Shown in pieces: positions 29,764-37,722 of a stretch of 51,059 nt of DNA. This stretch comes from Loigolactobacillus jiayinensis (GTDB taxonomy: Bacteria; Bacillota; Bacilli; Lactobacillales; Lactobacillaceae). Position 1 is the first letter of the stretch. The number at the start of each line of letters is the position of its first letter. The translations under genes were made by a program, and so were the position numbers. The notes beneath the pieces were generated by a model. It saw only the letters and a list, made by a program, of their open reading frames with translations. It was not told the DNA's origin and made no database searches. Where the stretch lies: the NCBI RefSeq assembly GCF_003946445.1, contig NZ_RHOF01000029.1:1-51059 (forward strand), in the 5' to 3' direction.

Positions 29764-30992
29764 TTTGACGCTGCTACCAAATTACCGGGTTGATCGGCAA
29801 TCGTTGTGAATGTGCCCATAACCATGGCTTCATCATCAGCTTGTTGAACATCAAAGCGATCAATAACCCGAATTTTAGTGCTGTCGTTTTCAAAAGCACC
29901 ACCACCAATGTTAGTGGTCAGCAAGCTCATTTGTTCGCGATCAAACAGCGTAGCAAATTGTTTAGAGTCACCGAAATAGAGTGGGTGCTCGTTAACTGGC
30001 GCGTTGGCTGTGCCGGTGTTAACATCTGGCATCCAGCGATCACCGACAACATGGACAACCTTGCCACCGATTGTCCATTGCTCTGGTTGGGTTGGATCAC
30101 GCTGTAATAAATAACCGCCCATTGCGTTCTTAATCTTAGCCAAAACGCCTAAACCACTTTGGTTAGTGATAAAGCTAGAAGTCGTCAGCAATGCAGGGTC
30201 GAGTTTGGTCAACTCTAAATCCTTAATGTCATCAAATTTCGTCAATGGCACTTGCTTGGCGGCATTAAATACTTTCAAAATTGCTGCATTGCGAGTGACA
30301 ACAACTTTCTTGGCAATCCATTGTGATAACCACGTGATGATGTTTTCGGCGGTGTCTTTTAATAACGTATTTGTAATAGTTGTGATTCCCGCATAACGGT
30401 GAATTAAGTACTTGATCGTATGCAAACGAGGATCGTCGTTATCACCAATTTTGGCCGTTTCGTCATCAAGATTAGTTAATGGAGTAACGTCAGTCCATTT
30501 TTCATAAACACGGGAACCATTTGGCATTGAAGTTGCTTCACGGTTAACGTATTGCTCTAAAGCGTCATATTGCCGCACTAAAGTGTGAATTGTTGTCTGA
30601 ATGTCGTCCGGAATAGTTAAGCCAATGGCATCACCGTTCGCGTCGGTTGAGGACGTCACCATGTTCACTACTTTAGGGTCGCCCTTGATCATGGCCTTAA
30701 AGTCTTTGATAAATTGGGTTTTCTTACTCTCATAATTTTTGCTAGGGTTAACTGGTTTTGGTTCATTAGACTGATTGGCCGCACTGGCTTGAGCAGTCTC
30801 CAACTGTTCCTTCAAAGCATCACGTTGCGCCGCGGCAGTGTCATGTTTTTCTTTCAAATCCTTGTAATCTTCTACTTTAAAACCGTCGTCTAAAGCGGCA
30901 GCGGCCAATTTATCGCCCAAATCAGACACCTCTTGCCCTTTAGCAATCCATGCCTGATTTAGCTTATTGATATTTTCATTTTTAACGAACAT
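29760..30992 (-). CDS. Major capsid protein (HK97 fold)
   Basis: A 410-aa capsid precursor. The N-terminal about 105 residues are a charged coiled-coil scaffold (delta) domain removed by the prohead protease; the mature shell starts about at VNMVTSS. The HK97 hallmarks are in order: TIPDDIQ, N-arm and E-loop region around NREATSMPNGSRVYEKW, then the ITTITNTLLKDTAENII helix and QSGLGVLAKIKNAMGGYL. The last codons TCA-AAA-TAG form a slippery context leading to an Ig-like extension. Confidence 0.92.
   Translation of the reverse strand: MFVKNENINKLNQAWIAKGQEVSDLGDKLAAAALDDGFKVEDYKDLKEKHDTAAAQRDALKEQLETAQASAANQSNEPKPVNPSKNYESKKTQFIKDFKAMIKGDPKVVNMVTSSTDANGDAIGLTIPDDIQTTIHTLVRQYDALEQYVNREATSMPNGSRVYEKWTDVTPLTNLDDETAKIGDNDDPRLHTIKYLIHRYAGITTITNTLLKDTAENIITWLSQWIAKKVVVTRNAAILKVFNAAKQVPLTKFDDIKDLELTKLDPALLTTSSFITNQSGLGVLAKIKNAMGGYLLQRDPTQPEQWTIGGKVVHVVGDRWMPDVNTGTANAPVNEHPLYFGDSKQFATLFDREQMSLLTTNIGGGAFENDSTKIRVIDRFDVQQADDEAMVMGTFTTIADQPGNLVAASK
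29763..29766 (-). other. Putative -1 frameshift site at the capsid stop (A-AAA-TAG)
   Basis: Minus strand ...TCA AAA TAG...: the lysine tRNA on AAA can re-pair one base back on AAA, with the stop codon in the next position favouring a pause. The -1 frame continues as ATA GCA GCG into the Ig-like domain. Confidence 0.6.
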
Positions 30993-31005
30993 TTAGCTTT
31001 CCTCC

Positions 31006-31746
31006 TCATTTTTTGCCAAACAAAATAGCCAGCTTCTGATCACGGAGATCATGCTGACTAGTGATTTTGTTATCATTTTGTGGTGCTGCCTTATTAGCAG
31101 TAATTGATGCCATTAGTGCTTGCCATTTCGTCACTGCTTGCTTTGGCACAACAGTACCGGCACCGGCAAAGGCTTGCAACGCTTGTTGCTGTTTCTCTGG
31201 CTCTTTTTCGTCAAAAGTCAAAATAGAATCAGCGAAACCGTATTTGACAGCGTCATTGGCGCCAAGCCAAGTTTCTTTACTCATTAAATTAAGCAAGTCA
31301 CTGTTTTTCATGCCAGTTTTAGCCTCATACGCGTTCGCAATCGATTCATCAATCCCACTTAACACCTGTGATTCGTGGGCCAAATCTTCTGCATTGCCTT
31401 GCATGGTTGACCATGCCTTGTGAATCATGATTTGCGCAGTCGGCGAAATTTTTACATCATCAGCCGCAACGGCAATTACAGATGCGGCACTAGCCGCCAA
31501 GCCCTGAATTACTGCAGAAACTTTAGCTGTGCTTGACTTAAGTTGCGTATAGATTTCCGAAGCGGCGAACACGTCACCACCATTAGAAGCAATCTGTAAT
31601 TCAACGGTATCGCCGGTTTGAACTTTAGCTAGCTGATCGCCAACCTTTTTTGGGCTAACGTAATTAGTCATCCCGAAAAAATCATAAAAATCAGCGGTAT
31701 TGTTATCAATCACATCACTTTTGATTGGGATCACGATTTTGGTCAT
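31006..31746 (-). CDS. ClpP-like prohead protease
   Basis: A head maturation serine protease of the S14/ClpP group. The catalytic serine is in GLAASAASV (about residue 85) and the histidine in MIHKAW (about residue 109); NGGDVFAA and the GIDESIA Asp also fit. From the ATG at 31744-31746 preceded by GGAGGTGATCC. The C-terminal about 60 residues form a charged tail. It removes the capsid delta domain. Overlaps the portal gene. Confidence 0.92.
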   Translation of the reverse strand: MTKIVIPIKSDVIDNNTADFYDFFGMTNYVSPKKVGDQLAKVQTGDTVELQIASNGGDVFAASEIYTQLKSSTAKVSAVIQGLAASAASVIAVAADDVKISPTAQIMIHKAWSTMQGNAEDLAHESQVLSGIDESIANAYEAKTGMKNSDLLNLMSKETWLGANDAVKYGFADSILTFDEKEPEKQQQALQAFAGAGTVVPKQAVTKWQALMASITANKAAPQNDNKITSQHDLRDQKLAILFGKK

Positions 31747-32905
31747 CTGGATCACCTCCTTTCGCTGGCAATGTGGTTACTGGTGCTGCATCTGGCATAT
31801 CATCACTAAAATAGCCAGTTTCCTTTAAAATCCAGAGTGCTTGGCCAGTATCAACCACACCATTTTTCTTAAGGTTAGCAATCTGATTTGCGTAAGTGTC
31901 CCCATTTGCATCAATTGCCGGCCGTAGGTTAGTGCTGATACGCGCAATTAATTTGTTATTAAGTTCGGAAACAATTGCCTGCGCGTAACGATTTAAGGCG
32001 TTGGCATACATCCCTTGAATCATAGGTAGAGACGACTGTTGATCGCCTTGACCGTTTAAATAACTGTCCGGAATACCATAGACCTTAGCAATTTGCTTTG
32101 AGGTCCAATCGGTCTGCGACAATAACCCGGCAATATCGCTTTTAATTTCAAGCGGTGTCCATTCTTCCAAATCATCAATGACAATTGGACCACCATTTGA
32201 ATGACTGACTTGCTGCATAAATTGACGTGATCGCGCCGCCTTTTTCTTAGCATCAAGCAAACCGCCCTTCGTTTCCTTTAAAACACCAGGCGCTAGAATA
32301 GATTTTGCCAAAGCCGCGAGGGTTAAACGATTAGACTGCTTCTTGATTTCCAGTTCACTGTGCAATGCATTTAGTGGACTGATTCCGACCATGCCACCAG
32401 AATTACTCAATAAGCGGAAATGCAGCATGTTATCCTGTGGCTCATACTCCTTAACACCTTCATTTGGCTCATCAAAAGCCACGGTGTAGAGTAAGCCGTT
32501 TCCATCATTTTGAAGAAAAGTGCTGACTTGCGAAGGTCGCAAATACTCTAATCGCTGTAACATTCCGTTACGGTTGCGCCAGATATAGGCAAAAGACTCA
32601 CCAGCAATTAACAACTGACTAAACATAGCCTGCCAAAAGGCATGGCCATTAGTCGTTGCGCTTGGATTGTCTAAGAAGCTCTGAATCTGTGGCTTATCGG
32701 CAACTAATTTAGAACTGGCTAAGTCGCCGCTAATTGTTGAGATAACACTATATAAATCAGAATTGTGTAAGGCTCTAGTAGCAGAAACATAATGATTCTC
32801 ACCGCCCGGATTTAAAGAATTAATAATACTTGGATCGCTAAACGCGATATCTTGGCCGCCAACTGATAACGAATTGCGAAAATTATGCGGATTAAATAGC
32901 GGCAT
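31715..32905 (-). CDS. Portal protein (HK97 family)
   Basis: It forms the dodecameric DNA gateway at the head vertex. HK97-type motifs are present: FWQAMFSQLLIAGESFAYIWR, LRPSQV, LRLLSNSGGMVGISPL, LGLA-like helix region and IPDSYLNGQGDQQSS. 396 aa from the ATG at 32903-32905, after a GGGGGTGG site. The C-terminus is hydrophilic and overlaps the protease gene start. Confidence 0.92.
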   Translation of the reverse strand: MPLFNPHNFRNSLSVGGQDIAFSDPSIINSLNPGGENHYVSATRALHNSDLYSVISTISGDLASSKLVADKPQIQSFLDNPSATTNGHAFWQAMFSQLLIAGESFAYIWRNRNGMLQRLEYLRPSQVSTFLQNDGNGLLYTVAFDEPNEGVKEYEPQDNMLHFRLLSNSGGMVGISPLNALHSELEIKKQSNRLTLAALAKSILAPGVLKETKGGLLDAKKKAARSRQFMQQVSHSNGGPIVIDDLEEWTPLEIKSDIAGLLSQTDWTSKQIAKVYGIPDSYLNGQGDQQSSLPMIQGMYANALNRYAQAIVSELNNKLIARISTNLRPAIDANGDTYANQIANLKKNGVVDTGQALWILKETGYFSDDMPDAAPVTTLPAKGGDPDDQNRDPNQK

Positions 32906-33111
32906 CAACTACCACCCCCTTTACTGAAATAAATAATTTCCGCCAACCAACCCATAACGGCCAACGAAATTGCTGTGACGATACCACCCCAAAACCAACT
33001 TGCGCAGTAGACGGTGACGTCCAGTAAAACGATCGCGGCCAAATAAAAAAGCCCGTCAACAACGCTGACAAGCTTGTGCTTAACGTTATTTAATAATTTT
33101 CTACCAATCAT
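32905..33111 (-). CDS. Small membrane protein (DUF1056-like)
   Basis: From the ATG at 33109-33111 it has 68 aa with two membrane helices (about 14-36 and 41-58: FYLAAIVLLDVTVYC, GIVTAISLAVMGWLAEI). Small proteins of the DUF1056 group lie between terminase and portal in many Gram-positive siphoviruses. An AAGGCGG site lies 8 nt upstream; the frame opens at 33129. Function unknown. Confidence 0.72.
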   Translation of the reverse strand: MIGRKLLNNVKHKLVSVVDGLFYLAAIVLLDVTVYCASWFWGGIVTAISLAVMGWLAEIIYFSKGGGS

Positions 33112-35008
33112 CATCACCACCGCCTTCATCTAGTAACCCAGAATCTGGATTTTTAAACCAGTCCAGTACTTCTTGATCGCTCATTCGTTCGACTTGTTTC
33201 GCTGGGTTATTAACGTCAGCAAAATCTTCAAAATGGTACATTCCCTGATAAAGTGCATCAATCAAGGCATCAACCACATCAATTTTTAGAGTTGCCGCTG
33301 CTTTGTCAACTTGAATTCCGATCTTGTCTTCATAGATTTGCGCATTGATTAAGGCCTTTTCCATAATTCGATCGTCTAACCGACTGATTGAGCTTTCGAC
33401 AAAAGCCGATTGCAAAAACTTTGTCGGGTCTTTCAGCTCGCTGGTGCGTTGCCGAATATCTTCGATTGGCCATTGCACATTCAATTCAAGTTGTTTAGTC
33501 ACATTGGTTGCACCCCACGAATCATAGCCAAAAAATAAAACGTCCAAGCTGTGATCATCAACAAAATTTAATAGCCACTGATAAACTTGATCATCATTGA
33601 TTAATCCTTGTGGGTGACTAGTAATCGTGCAAAATCCTTTAGCCGCTAGCTCCCGATAATTAATGCCATCTTGTTTTTCCTTAGCATCAATTGAGCCTGC
33701 CTTTTGCCACGGAATAAAAGAGTGCTGTCGTAAATGCCACATTCGCTTGCCTGTGATCGGATCATTATATGGAAAAGCGAACCCGATCGCAGTATTGTCG
33801 GAAAACATGGAGTAATCGTAACCGATATAAACTTGACGGTTTTCAATTTCAAAGTCTGGCACAATAGCCCGCTCAATATCAGCAAGTTTTAAGTATGAGT
33901 TTGTAGCTTCTTGTAGCCAGAGATTTAAATTTTTGTTCTGAAAGTCATTAAGCTCGCCGGTCATACTATCGCTATCTCGTTTGCCAGTTAAGCCTGCAAG
34001 CAATTGACTAGACTTATTTTTCAGTCCTAGTAGCGGATTAGATTTTATCCAAGTTTCCGGTTTATAGGTTTCGTCAAGCGAATCTTGACACCAGATCAAG
34101 CACAAATAATCGTCAGCTTTGCGGTCAAAATCCTGTTCCATGGTTTGCTGCATCATTTTTTCGTCATCATGAAACGGCACCGACGGGTCTGGATAAGCAG
34201 TGGATATCTGGATAAATTGATGATTCTCTACATCGACTTGGCCAGAGATAATCTTAGATATTTTCTGCCGTGTTTTCAGTTCACCAATTTCGTCAAAGAC
34301 AGCCGTTTTAAAATGGAAACTATCATACTGACCAGATTCATGGCTGATTGCTCGCAAAACATTATTGACCTTAGTCATAATAATCTGGTCGCTTTGCGAG
34401 CTCAGCAATTTAGAATTTAATCCGTTTTGTACCGCATATGATTTAAACGGTTCGATATCTAAAATCTTGCGTAGCATTGATTTAACGTAGCCCAGTAGTT
34501 TACTAGTCTGTTTAAAATTGATTGAAGCCACCAAGTAATCTTGGTTAGAAAGCCCCATTGATTCGATCAAAAAACTATAAACGGTAACGATCGCCATTAA
34601 ATAAGTTTTACCTTGTGCACGGGCAACCGAAACGATAGCACGGGCAAAACGCTTGCCGCCTAAATTATTGCGCCAACCAAATAATTGAGCTAACACAAAA
34701 TTTTCCCATGGCATTAATTTACTTGGCTTTCCAGTATCAACGTCGGGACAAATCTTAGCGAACTTCAAAATCTTATTCGCATCAGGAACACTATAGGAAT
34801 ACGGAAAGTCTGGACTACCTTGCCGCTGTAAATCACGTAAGTGGCGAAAAGCTGCTAGCTTAATAAAATAGCCGGTAACCACTTTTTCGTCTAAAACATC
34901 AAAGGCATATTTGGTTCCAATATCCTGATATTGTTCACGAGTTGTAGAAAAATCAATTGCCTGATAAGCGCCCAGCACATCACGTGTTTGGGTTAGGTCA
35001 ATTTTCAT
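33101..35008 (-). CDS. terL: Terminase large subunit
   Basis: The packaging ATPase/nuclease. The ATPase domain has the Walker A-type loop VARAQGKT (about residue 128) and Walker B TAVFDEIGE (about residue 245); the C-terminal nuclease domain begins with the Asp in IGYDYSMF (about residue 394) and has a later DVVDALIDA. Start ATG at 35006-35008 after GGAG. It pumps DNA through the portal and cuts concatemers. It overlaps terS by 11 nt. Confidence 0.95.
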   Translation of the reverse strand: MKIDLTQTRDVLGAYQAIDFSTTREQYQDIGTKYAFDVLDEKVVTGYFIKLAAFRHLRDLQRQGSPDFPYSYSVPDANKILKFAKICPDVDTGKPSKLMPWENFVLAQLFGWRNNLGGKRFARAIVSVARAQGKTYLMAIVTVYSFLIESMGLSNQDYLVASINFKQTSKLLGYVKSMLRKILDIEPFKSYAVQNGLNSKLLSSQSDQIIMTKVNNVLRAISHESGQYDSFHFKTAVFDEIGELKTRQKISKIISGQVDVENHQFIQISTAYPDPSVPFHDDEKMMQQTMEQDFDRKADDYLCLIWCQDSLDETYKPETWIKSNPLLGLKNKSSQLLAGLTGKRDSDSMTGELNDFQNKNLNLWLQEATNSYLKLADIERAIVPDFEIENRQVYIGYDYSMFSDNTAIGFAFPYNDPITGKRMWHLRQHSFIPWQKAGSIDAKEKQDGINYRELAAKGFCTITSHPQGLINDDQVYQWLLNFVDDHSLDVLFFGYDSWGATNVTKQLELNVQWPIEDIRQRTSELKDPTKFLQSAFVESSISRLDDRIMEKALINAQIYEDKIGIQVDKAAATLKIDVVDALIDALYQGMYHFEDFADVNNPAKQVERMSDQEVLDWFKNPDSGLLDEGGGDDDW

Positions 35009-35465
35009 TAGCAAAGAACTCCTTTAATTGATCGGCAACCGAGCCATCGCTTTTCTTTTCCTCTGGGATAATTTCCATTAATTCAGCGCGACTTTTGGGT
35101 GACAATCCAAGCTCAGAACCAACTTTTGCCAGGTTCTTAATTGCTGAATCATAAATGGAGGTCATCGGATTACGCTTATAACCGACAAAATCAGTTCCAA
35201 TTTTTTCACCTGCCGCATTTTGCACGGTTTTATAAATTGCTTGAACTTCATGATGATCTCGTATATGTTTGTATGCGTTCCGATAAATTTCGTACTGGGT
35301 GGCGTACATTTCGACCAAGGCACTGTCCGGTCGTTTCACATTTGCTTGTTCTTCTAAAAAAGGGACAATTTTGCGCCAGGCTATTTTGGCTTGGCGGCCT
35401 AAATAATCGGGTGGCGTTCGTGATAATTTCCCGCGATTGATATCTTTGTCGGCCTTTTTGACCAA
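34998..35465 (-). CDS. terS: Terminase small subunit (P27 family)
   Basis: It binds phage DNA at the packaging start. The P27-type pattern is visible: PPDYLGRQAKIAWRKIVPFLEEQ near the N-terminus, the ALVEMYATQYEIYR helix, and NPMTSIYDSAIKNLAKVGSELGLSPKSR. The frame opens at a GTG (35474), but the GGAGGTG ribosome site overlaps that codon; the TTG at 35463-35465 lies 8 nt after it and is preferred. Next to an HNH nuclease, as in cos-type phages. Confidence 0.9.
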   Translation of the reverse strand: MVKKADKDINRGKLSRTPPDYLGRQAKIAWRKIVPFLEEQANVKRPDSALVEMYATQYEIYRNAYKHIRDHHEVQAIYKTVQNAAGEKIGTDFVGYKRNPMTSIYDSAIKNLAKVGSELGLSPKSRAELMEIIPEEKKSDGSVADQLKEFFANEN

Positions 35466-35474
35466 AATTGTCAC

Positions 35475-35671
35475 CTCCTTTAAATTGATTGACCCCCCTA
35501 GGATAAAATTATTAAAAATTGGTTTCTGCCAAGAGACGAGGGTAATGTGTGCGCTCTGCTGAAATCAATTTTAAGGGGGGCTATTGAATTTTAAGCTTAC
35601 TTACGACTAACTATACTCAAATTGATTATCGCTTCTTAGAACGCTTAATTTTAGCTTTTAAGTCAACTTCA
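35475..35671. other. Non-coding gap between HNH and terS; possible cos region
   Basis: About 197 bases without a supportable gene. It contains GACCCCCCTA (35491-35500) and, about 75 bases on, a TTAAGGGGGGCTA segment (35571-35583), forming an imperfect inverted pair of six-C/six-G runs flanked by AAATTGATT/AATCAATTTT. P27 terminase with an adjacent HNH nuclease favours cohesive ends here. The exact cut cannot be seen. Confidence 0.35.
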
Positions 35672-36184
35672 TTATTGTTTAATCATCAATGCAACTACTG
35701 CTGCCGTGTCACTGATTGGTGTTACTTGTTTAAGCTCGTTGCCTTGTCCTATGCCATAGGTTAGTTGTTCCCAGTCCGTTTTGATACGATGGCAAGCACC
35801 ACAGATCACGGCTAAGTTATCAGCGTTTGCTTTAAGTCTGCTGTCGAACTCAATCGGAACAATGTGATCAACTGTCTTGGCTGGTGTCAACTTGCCTTGC
35901 AGCTTACAGTACTGACACAAGTAATGGTCACGTTCTAACACTTGTTGCCTTAGGTGCGCCCACTGTCTTGTCCGATAGAAGTTATACTGCTGTTGCTTGC
36001 CATCGCTGCGCTTACGTGTGACTGTATTGTACTTGTGTGAGTACTGCTTTTCGTGTGACCTCGCCCAACGCTGCCTGCTAGCTAAGTACTCTGCTTCGTG
36101 CTCATAGTGCTGCTTGCAATAATGATCTGGTAACTCAACCATTGCATGGCAGCCAGGCTGTCTACAGCGTCTCACTCTTGACAT
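35672..36184 (-). CDS. HNH endonuclease next to terminase
   Basis: A 170-aa nuclease. The core HNH: YLCQYC (Cys pair), the DHIVPIEF His, the N in ADNLAVIC and C-x-x-C-H of CGACHRIK, giving a zinc-stabilised ββα-metal site. An N-terminal Cys/His cluster (CRQPGCHAMVELPDHYCKQH) may bind a second zinc. HNH proteins beside terminase help cut cos DNA in several phages. The ATG at 36182-36184 follows GGAGTGAT; a longer frame to 36226 overlaps the upstream gene by TAATG. Confidence 0.88.
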   Translation of the reverse strand: MSRVRRCRQPGCHAMVELPDHYCKQHYEHEAEYLASRQRWARSHEKQYSHKYNTVTRKRSDGKQQQYNFYRTRQWAHLRQQVLERDHYLCQYCKLQGKLTPAKTVDHIVPIEFDSRLKANADNLAVICGACHRIKTDWEQLTYGIGQGNELKQVTPISDTAAVVALMIKQ

Positions 36185-36225
36185 TGCTATCACTCCAATA
36201 TATTTTGGTGTTAATTTCCGACTCA

Positions 36226-36378
36226 TTACATATCACCACACCTCGATTTGTTTTTCTTTAGCTGTGCGGTTTGGCTCCGCTTGGTTACTTGCTGTTTATG
36301 TTTGATTTCACGGTCAATCTTGGCTAGCAAATTACGTTCATACCAGCATGAGACTGTACCATAGTCAGTAATTCTCAT
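36226..36378 (-). CDS. Small basic protein (50 aa)
   Basis: Too short for usual ORF limits: ATG at 36376-36378 after AAAGGCGGTG, TAA at 36226-36228 overlapping a possible HNH start. N-terminus MRITDYGTVSCWYERNLLAK, then Lys/Gln/Arg-rich (IKHKQQVTKRSQTAQLKKNK). It is the first gene after the early/late junction terminator. Not recognised; a short DNA- or RNA-binding role is possible. Confidence 0.5.
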   Translation of the reverse strand: MRITDYGTVSCWYERNLLAKIDREIKHKQQVTKRSQTAQLKKNKSRCGDM

Positions 36379-36401
36379 GCCGGCACCGCCTTTCAATATG
36401 T

Positions 36402-36428
36402 AAAAAGAACGCCCATTTCTGGACGCTC
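36402..36428 (-). terminator. Terminator at the early-late junction
   Basis: Stem GAGCGTCC against GGGCGTTC (36407-36414 with 36421-36428, two G-U pairs), then CTTTTTAC on the minus strand. It lies between the ArpU-type gene and the packaging genes, so early transcripts stop here unless antiterminated. Confidence 0.6.
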
Positions 36429-36431
36429 CTA

Positions 36432-36507
36432 ATAAGTTAGTTTAAAGCTTGCGATTGAACTGAATTTTTTTTAGATTTTGGTTAACGACATCCTTAAACT
36501 AACTTAT
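36432..36507. repeat. 14-bp inverted repeat upstream of the late operon
   Basis: ATAAGTTAGTTTAA (36432-36445) and its exact complement (36494-36507) flank 48 bases. It lies just before the junction terminator in the minus direction. It could be a regulator site or, in RNA, a long stem that changes terminator folding. I see no clear sigma-A promoter here. Confidence 0.45.
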
Positions 36508-36544
36508 CTGATAATACTAATTTAACACGTTGGCACTCCTAATG

Positions 36545-36577
36545 TACTCCCATTTTTGTCCCGATTTACTCCCATTT
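36545..36577 (-). promoter_or_regulatory. Direct repeats, candidate late-activator sites
   Basis: On the minus strand AAATGGGAGTA occurs at 36577-36567 and 36555-36545, 22 bp apart (two helical turns). The first copy is inside the last codons and stop of the ArpU-type gene. Position ahead of the late genes suggests binding by the late regulator; this is inference. Confidence 0.4.
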
Positions 36578-36994
36578 ATATCCCACAATTATGCAGTGTA
36601 AGTACTGAGCAACTGCCAGCAATGATTGTGCTTTAACGCGGAAATACTTGGATGACGAAATATCCAAACGAATCATGGCAGTAAAATCAGGATGATCACT
36701 TTCGGCACCATCACAAAAACGAGCACGTAACAGATCACGGTGTGTTTGTCGCGGCAACGATTCAATTGCTCGATCAACAAACTCAATATAGCTTTTTCCA
36801 GCTTCGCGCTGTTCGACGAACTGTTGCGCATAAAATTCTTTTTCAGCGGTTGATGCCGCCGTGCCATCGCTCCAAGCAGATGTAATTGCTGGATTGACTG
36901 GCATGTTAGCAAAGCCGCGTTTTTGTCTATATTTTGATAGGATTTTTTCTGCTGCTTCACGTGTTTTTTCTTCGTCAATTGGTAATAGTTCCAT
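36566..36994 (-). CDS. ArpU-family late transcriptional regulator
   Basis: A 142-aa protein of the ArpU/phage late-regulator type: N-terminal PIDEEKTREAAEKILSKYR, middle EKEFYAQQFVEQREAGKSYIEFV-like, then a sigma-4-like HTH region (LPRQTHRDLLRARFCD, LDISSSKYFRVKAQSLLAVAQYL). This family is thought to switch on late genes. ATG at 36992-36994 follows AAGGGTGGC; an in-frame GTG at 37006 lies inside that site. It is the last early gene. Confidence 0.82.
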   Translation of the reverse strand: MELLPIDEEKTREAAEKILSKYRQKRGFANMPVNPAITSAWSDGTAASTAEKEFYAQQFVEQREAGKSYIEFVDRAIESLPRQTHRDLLRARFCDGAESDHPDFTAMIRLDISSSKYFRVKAQSLLAVAQYLHCIIVGYKWE

Positions 36995-37011
36995 CAATCC
37001 AGCCACCCTTA

Positions 37012-37066
37012 TGATATAATTGAGTTGTTAATAGCTTAAGAGATGGCCGCCATTGTGCGGTTTTTT
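37012..37066 (+). promoter_or_regulatory. Antisense mini-unit 1: extended -10, short spacer, hairpin, T-tract
   Basis: Plus strand, opposite to the local genes: TGATATAAT (37012-37020), then a GCCGC/GCGGT hairpin (37046-37050 with 37057-37061) and TTTTTT (37061-37066). The predicted RNA is about 40 nt. It lies just upstream of the ArpU-type gene. Similar units occur at 38442, 45753 and 48680. Confidence 0.4.
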
Positions 37067-37247
37067 ATTTACTAACACCAGCAGCTGTAATCTTAATGAT
37101 TCTACGCAATTGGCAGCTTCGGCAAGAATCTACTTCACTTTTGCTCAACTCTTGAATAATCTGATTAGTTAAAGCTAGTGCTATATTTTTATCAGCTATT
37201 CGATTATTCAGATCAACAATTTCAGCCAGCATCTTCTTTTTCTTCAT
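37065..37247 (-). CDS. Small helical early protein (60 aa)
   Basis: Not recognised. Basic start (MKKKKMLAEI), a leucine/isoleucine-spaced helix (IVDLNNRIADKNIALALTNQIIQEL) able to form a coiled coil, and a C-x-x-C pair (SCRSCQ). ATGA overlap with the upstream gene gives coupling. Probably dimeric; function unknown. Confidence 0.6.
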   Translation of the reverse strand: MKKKKMLAEIVDLNNRIADKNIALALTNQIIQELSKSEVDSCRSCQLRRIIKITAAGVSK

Positions 37248-37498
37248 TGCTTGTCGCCATCGATCAATTCAGTCTGATTCGGATTGGCGTCTTCGCTATC
37301 ATCAGTATTTAATTCAGTTTGTTTTGGCGTGATGGTTAAACCAACCATGCTATTAATTTGTGCCGCTAGTGCCACAATATTCGGCCCTAAAATAGGCGTG
37401 TCAACTTCAAGACTAAGCTTAGTAATTCCCTTATTTGTTGGGTGCACATCAGCTAATACCGCCGGAACCGCAATACTATTATCTTTGATTTCCGTCAT
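37244..37498 (-). CDS. Hypothetical early protein (84 aa)
   Basis: Not recognised. β-rich N-terminal half (IAVPAVLADVHPTNKGITKLSLEV) and a low-complexity Asn/Asp/Thr-rich C-terminus. AAGGAGAG site before ATG. Part of the run of small early genes between the replication module and the late regulator. Confidence 0.6.
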   Translation of the reverse strand: MTEIKDNSIAVPAVLADVHPTNKGITKLSLEVDTPILGPNIVALAAQINSMVGLTITPKQTELNTDDSEDANPNQTELIDGDKQ

Positions 37499-37516
37499 AA
37501 TAAATCTCTCCTTAAA

Positions 37517-37711
37517 TTAAAATGGTAAAGTAATTTCGTTAACAACTTGATTAATTTCACGACTAGTCAATGTTTCATATGCGCGCCGTTCTTCATAGTG
37601 CATTTTATCTGGGTTGCCATTACAATAAATAATCGTCCGAATAATGTTTTCGTTGTGATCTTCAAAGATTCGTTCTAAATATTTTTTGAAAGTAATTTGT
37701 TCATGGCTCAA
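37517..37711 (-). CDS. Hypothetical early protein (64 aa)
   Basis: Not recognised. A charged helical protein (YLERIFEDHNENIIRTIIYCNG, then HYEERRAYETLTSREINQV). ATG start without a strong ribosome site. Spacing of 11 nt to the upstream nuclease-like gene indicates one operon. Confidence 0.6.
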   Translation of the reverse strand: MSHEQITFKKYLERIFEDHNENIIRTIIYCNGNPDKMHYEERRAYETLTSREINQVVNEITLPF

Positions 37712-37722
37712 AATAATCGCCT

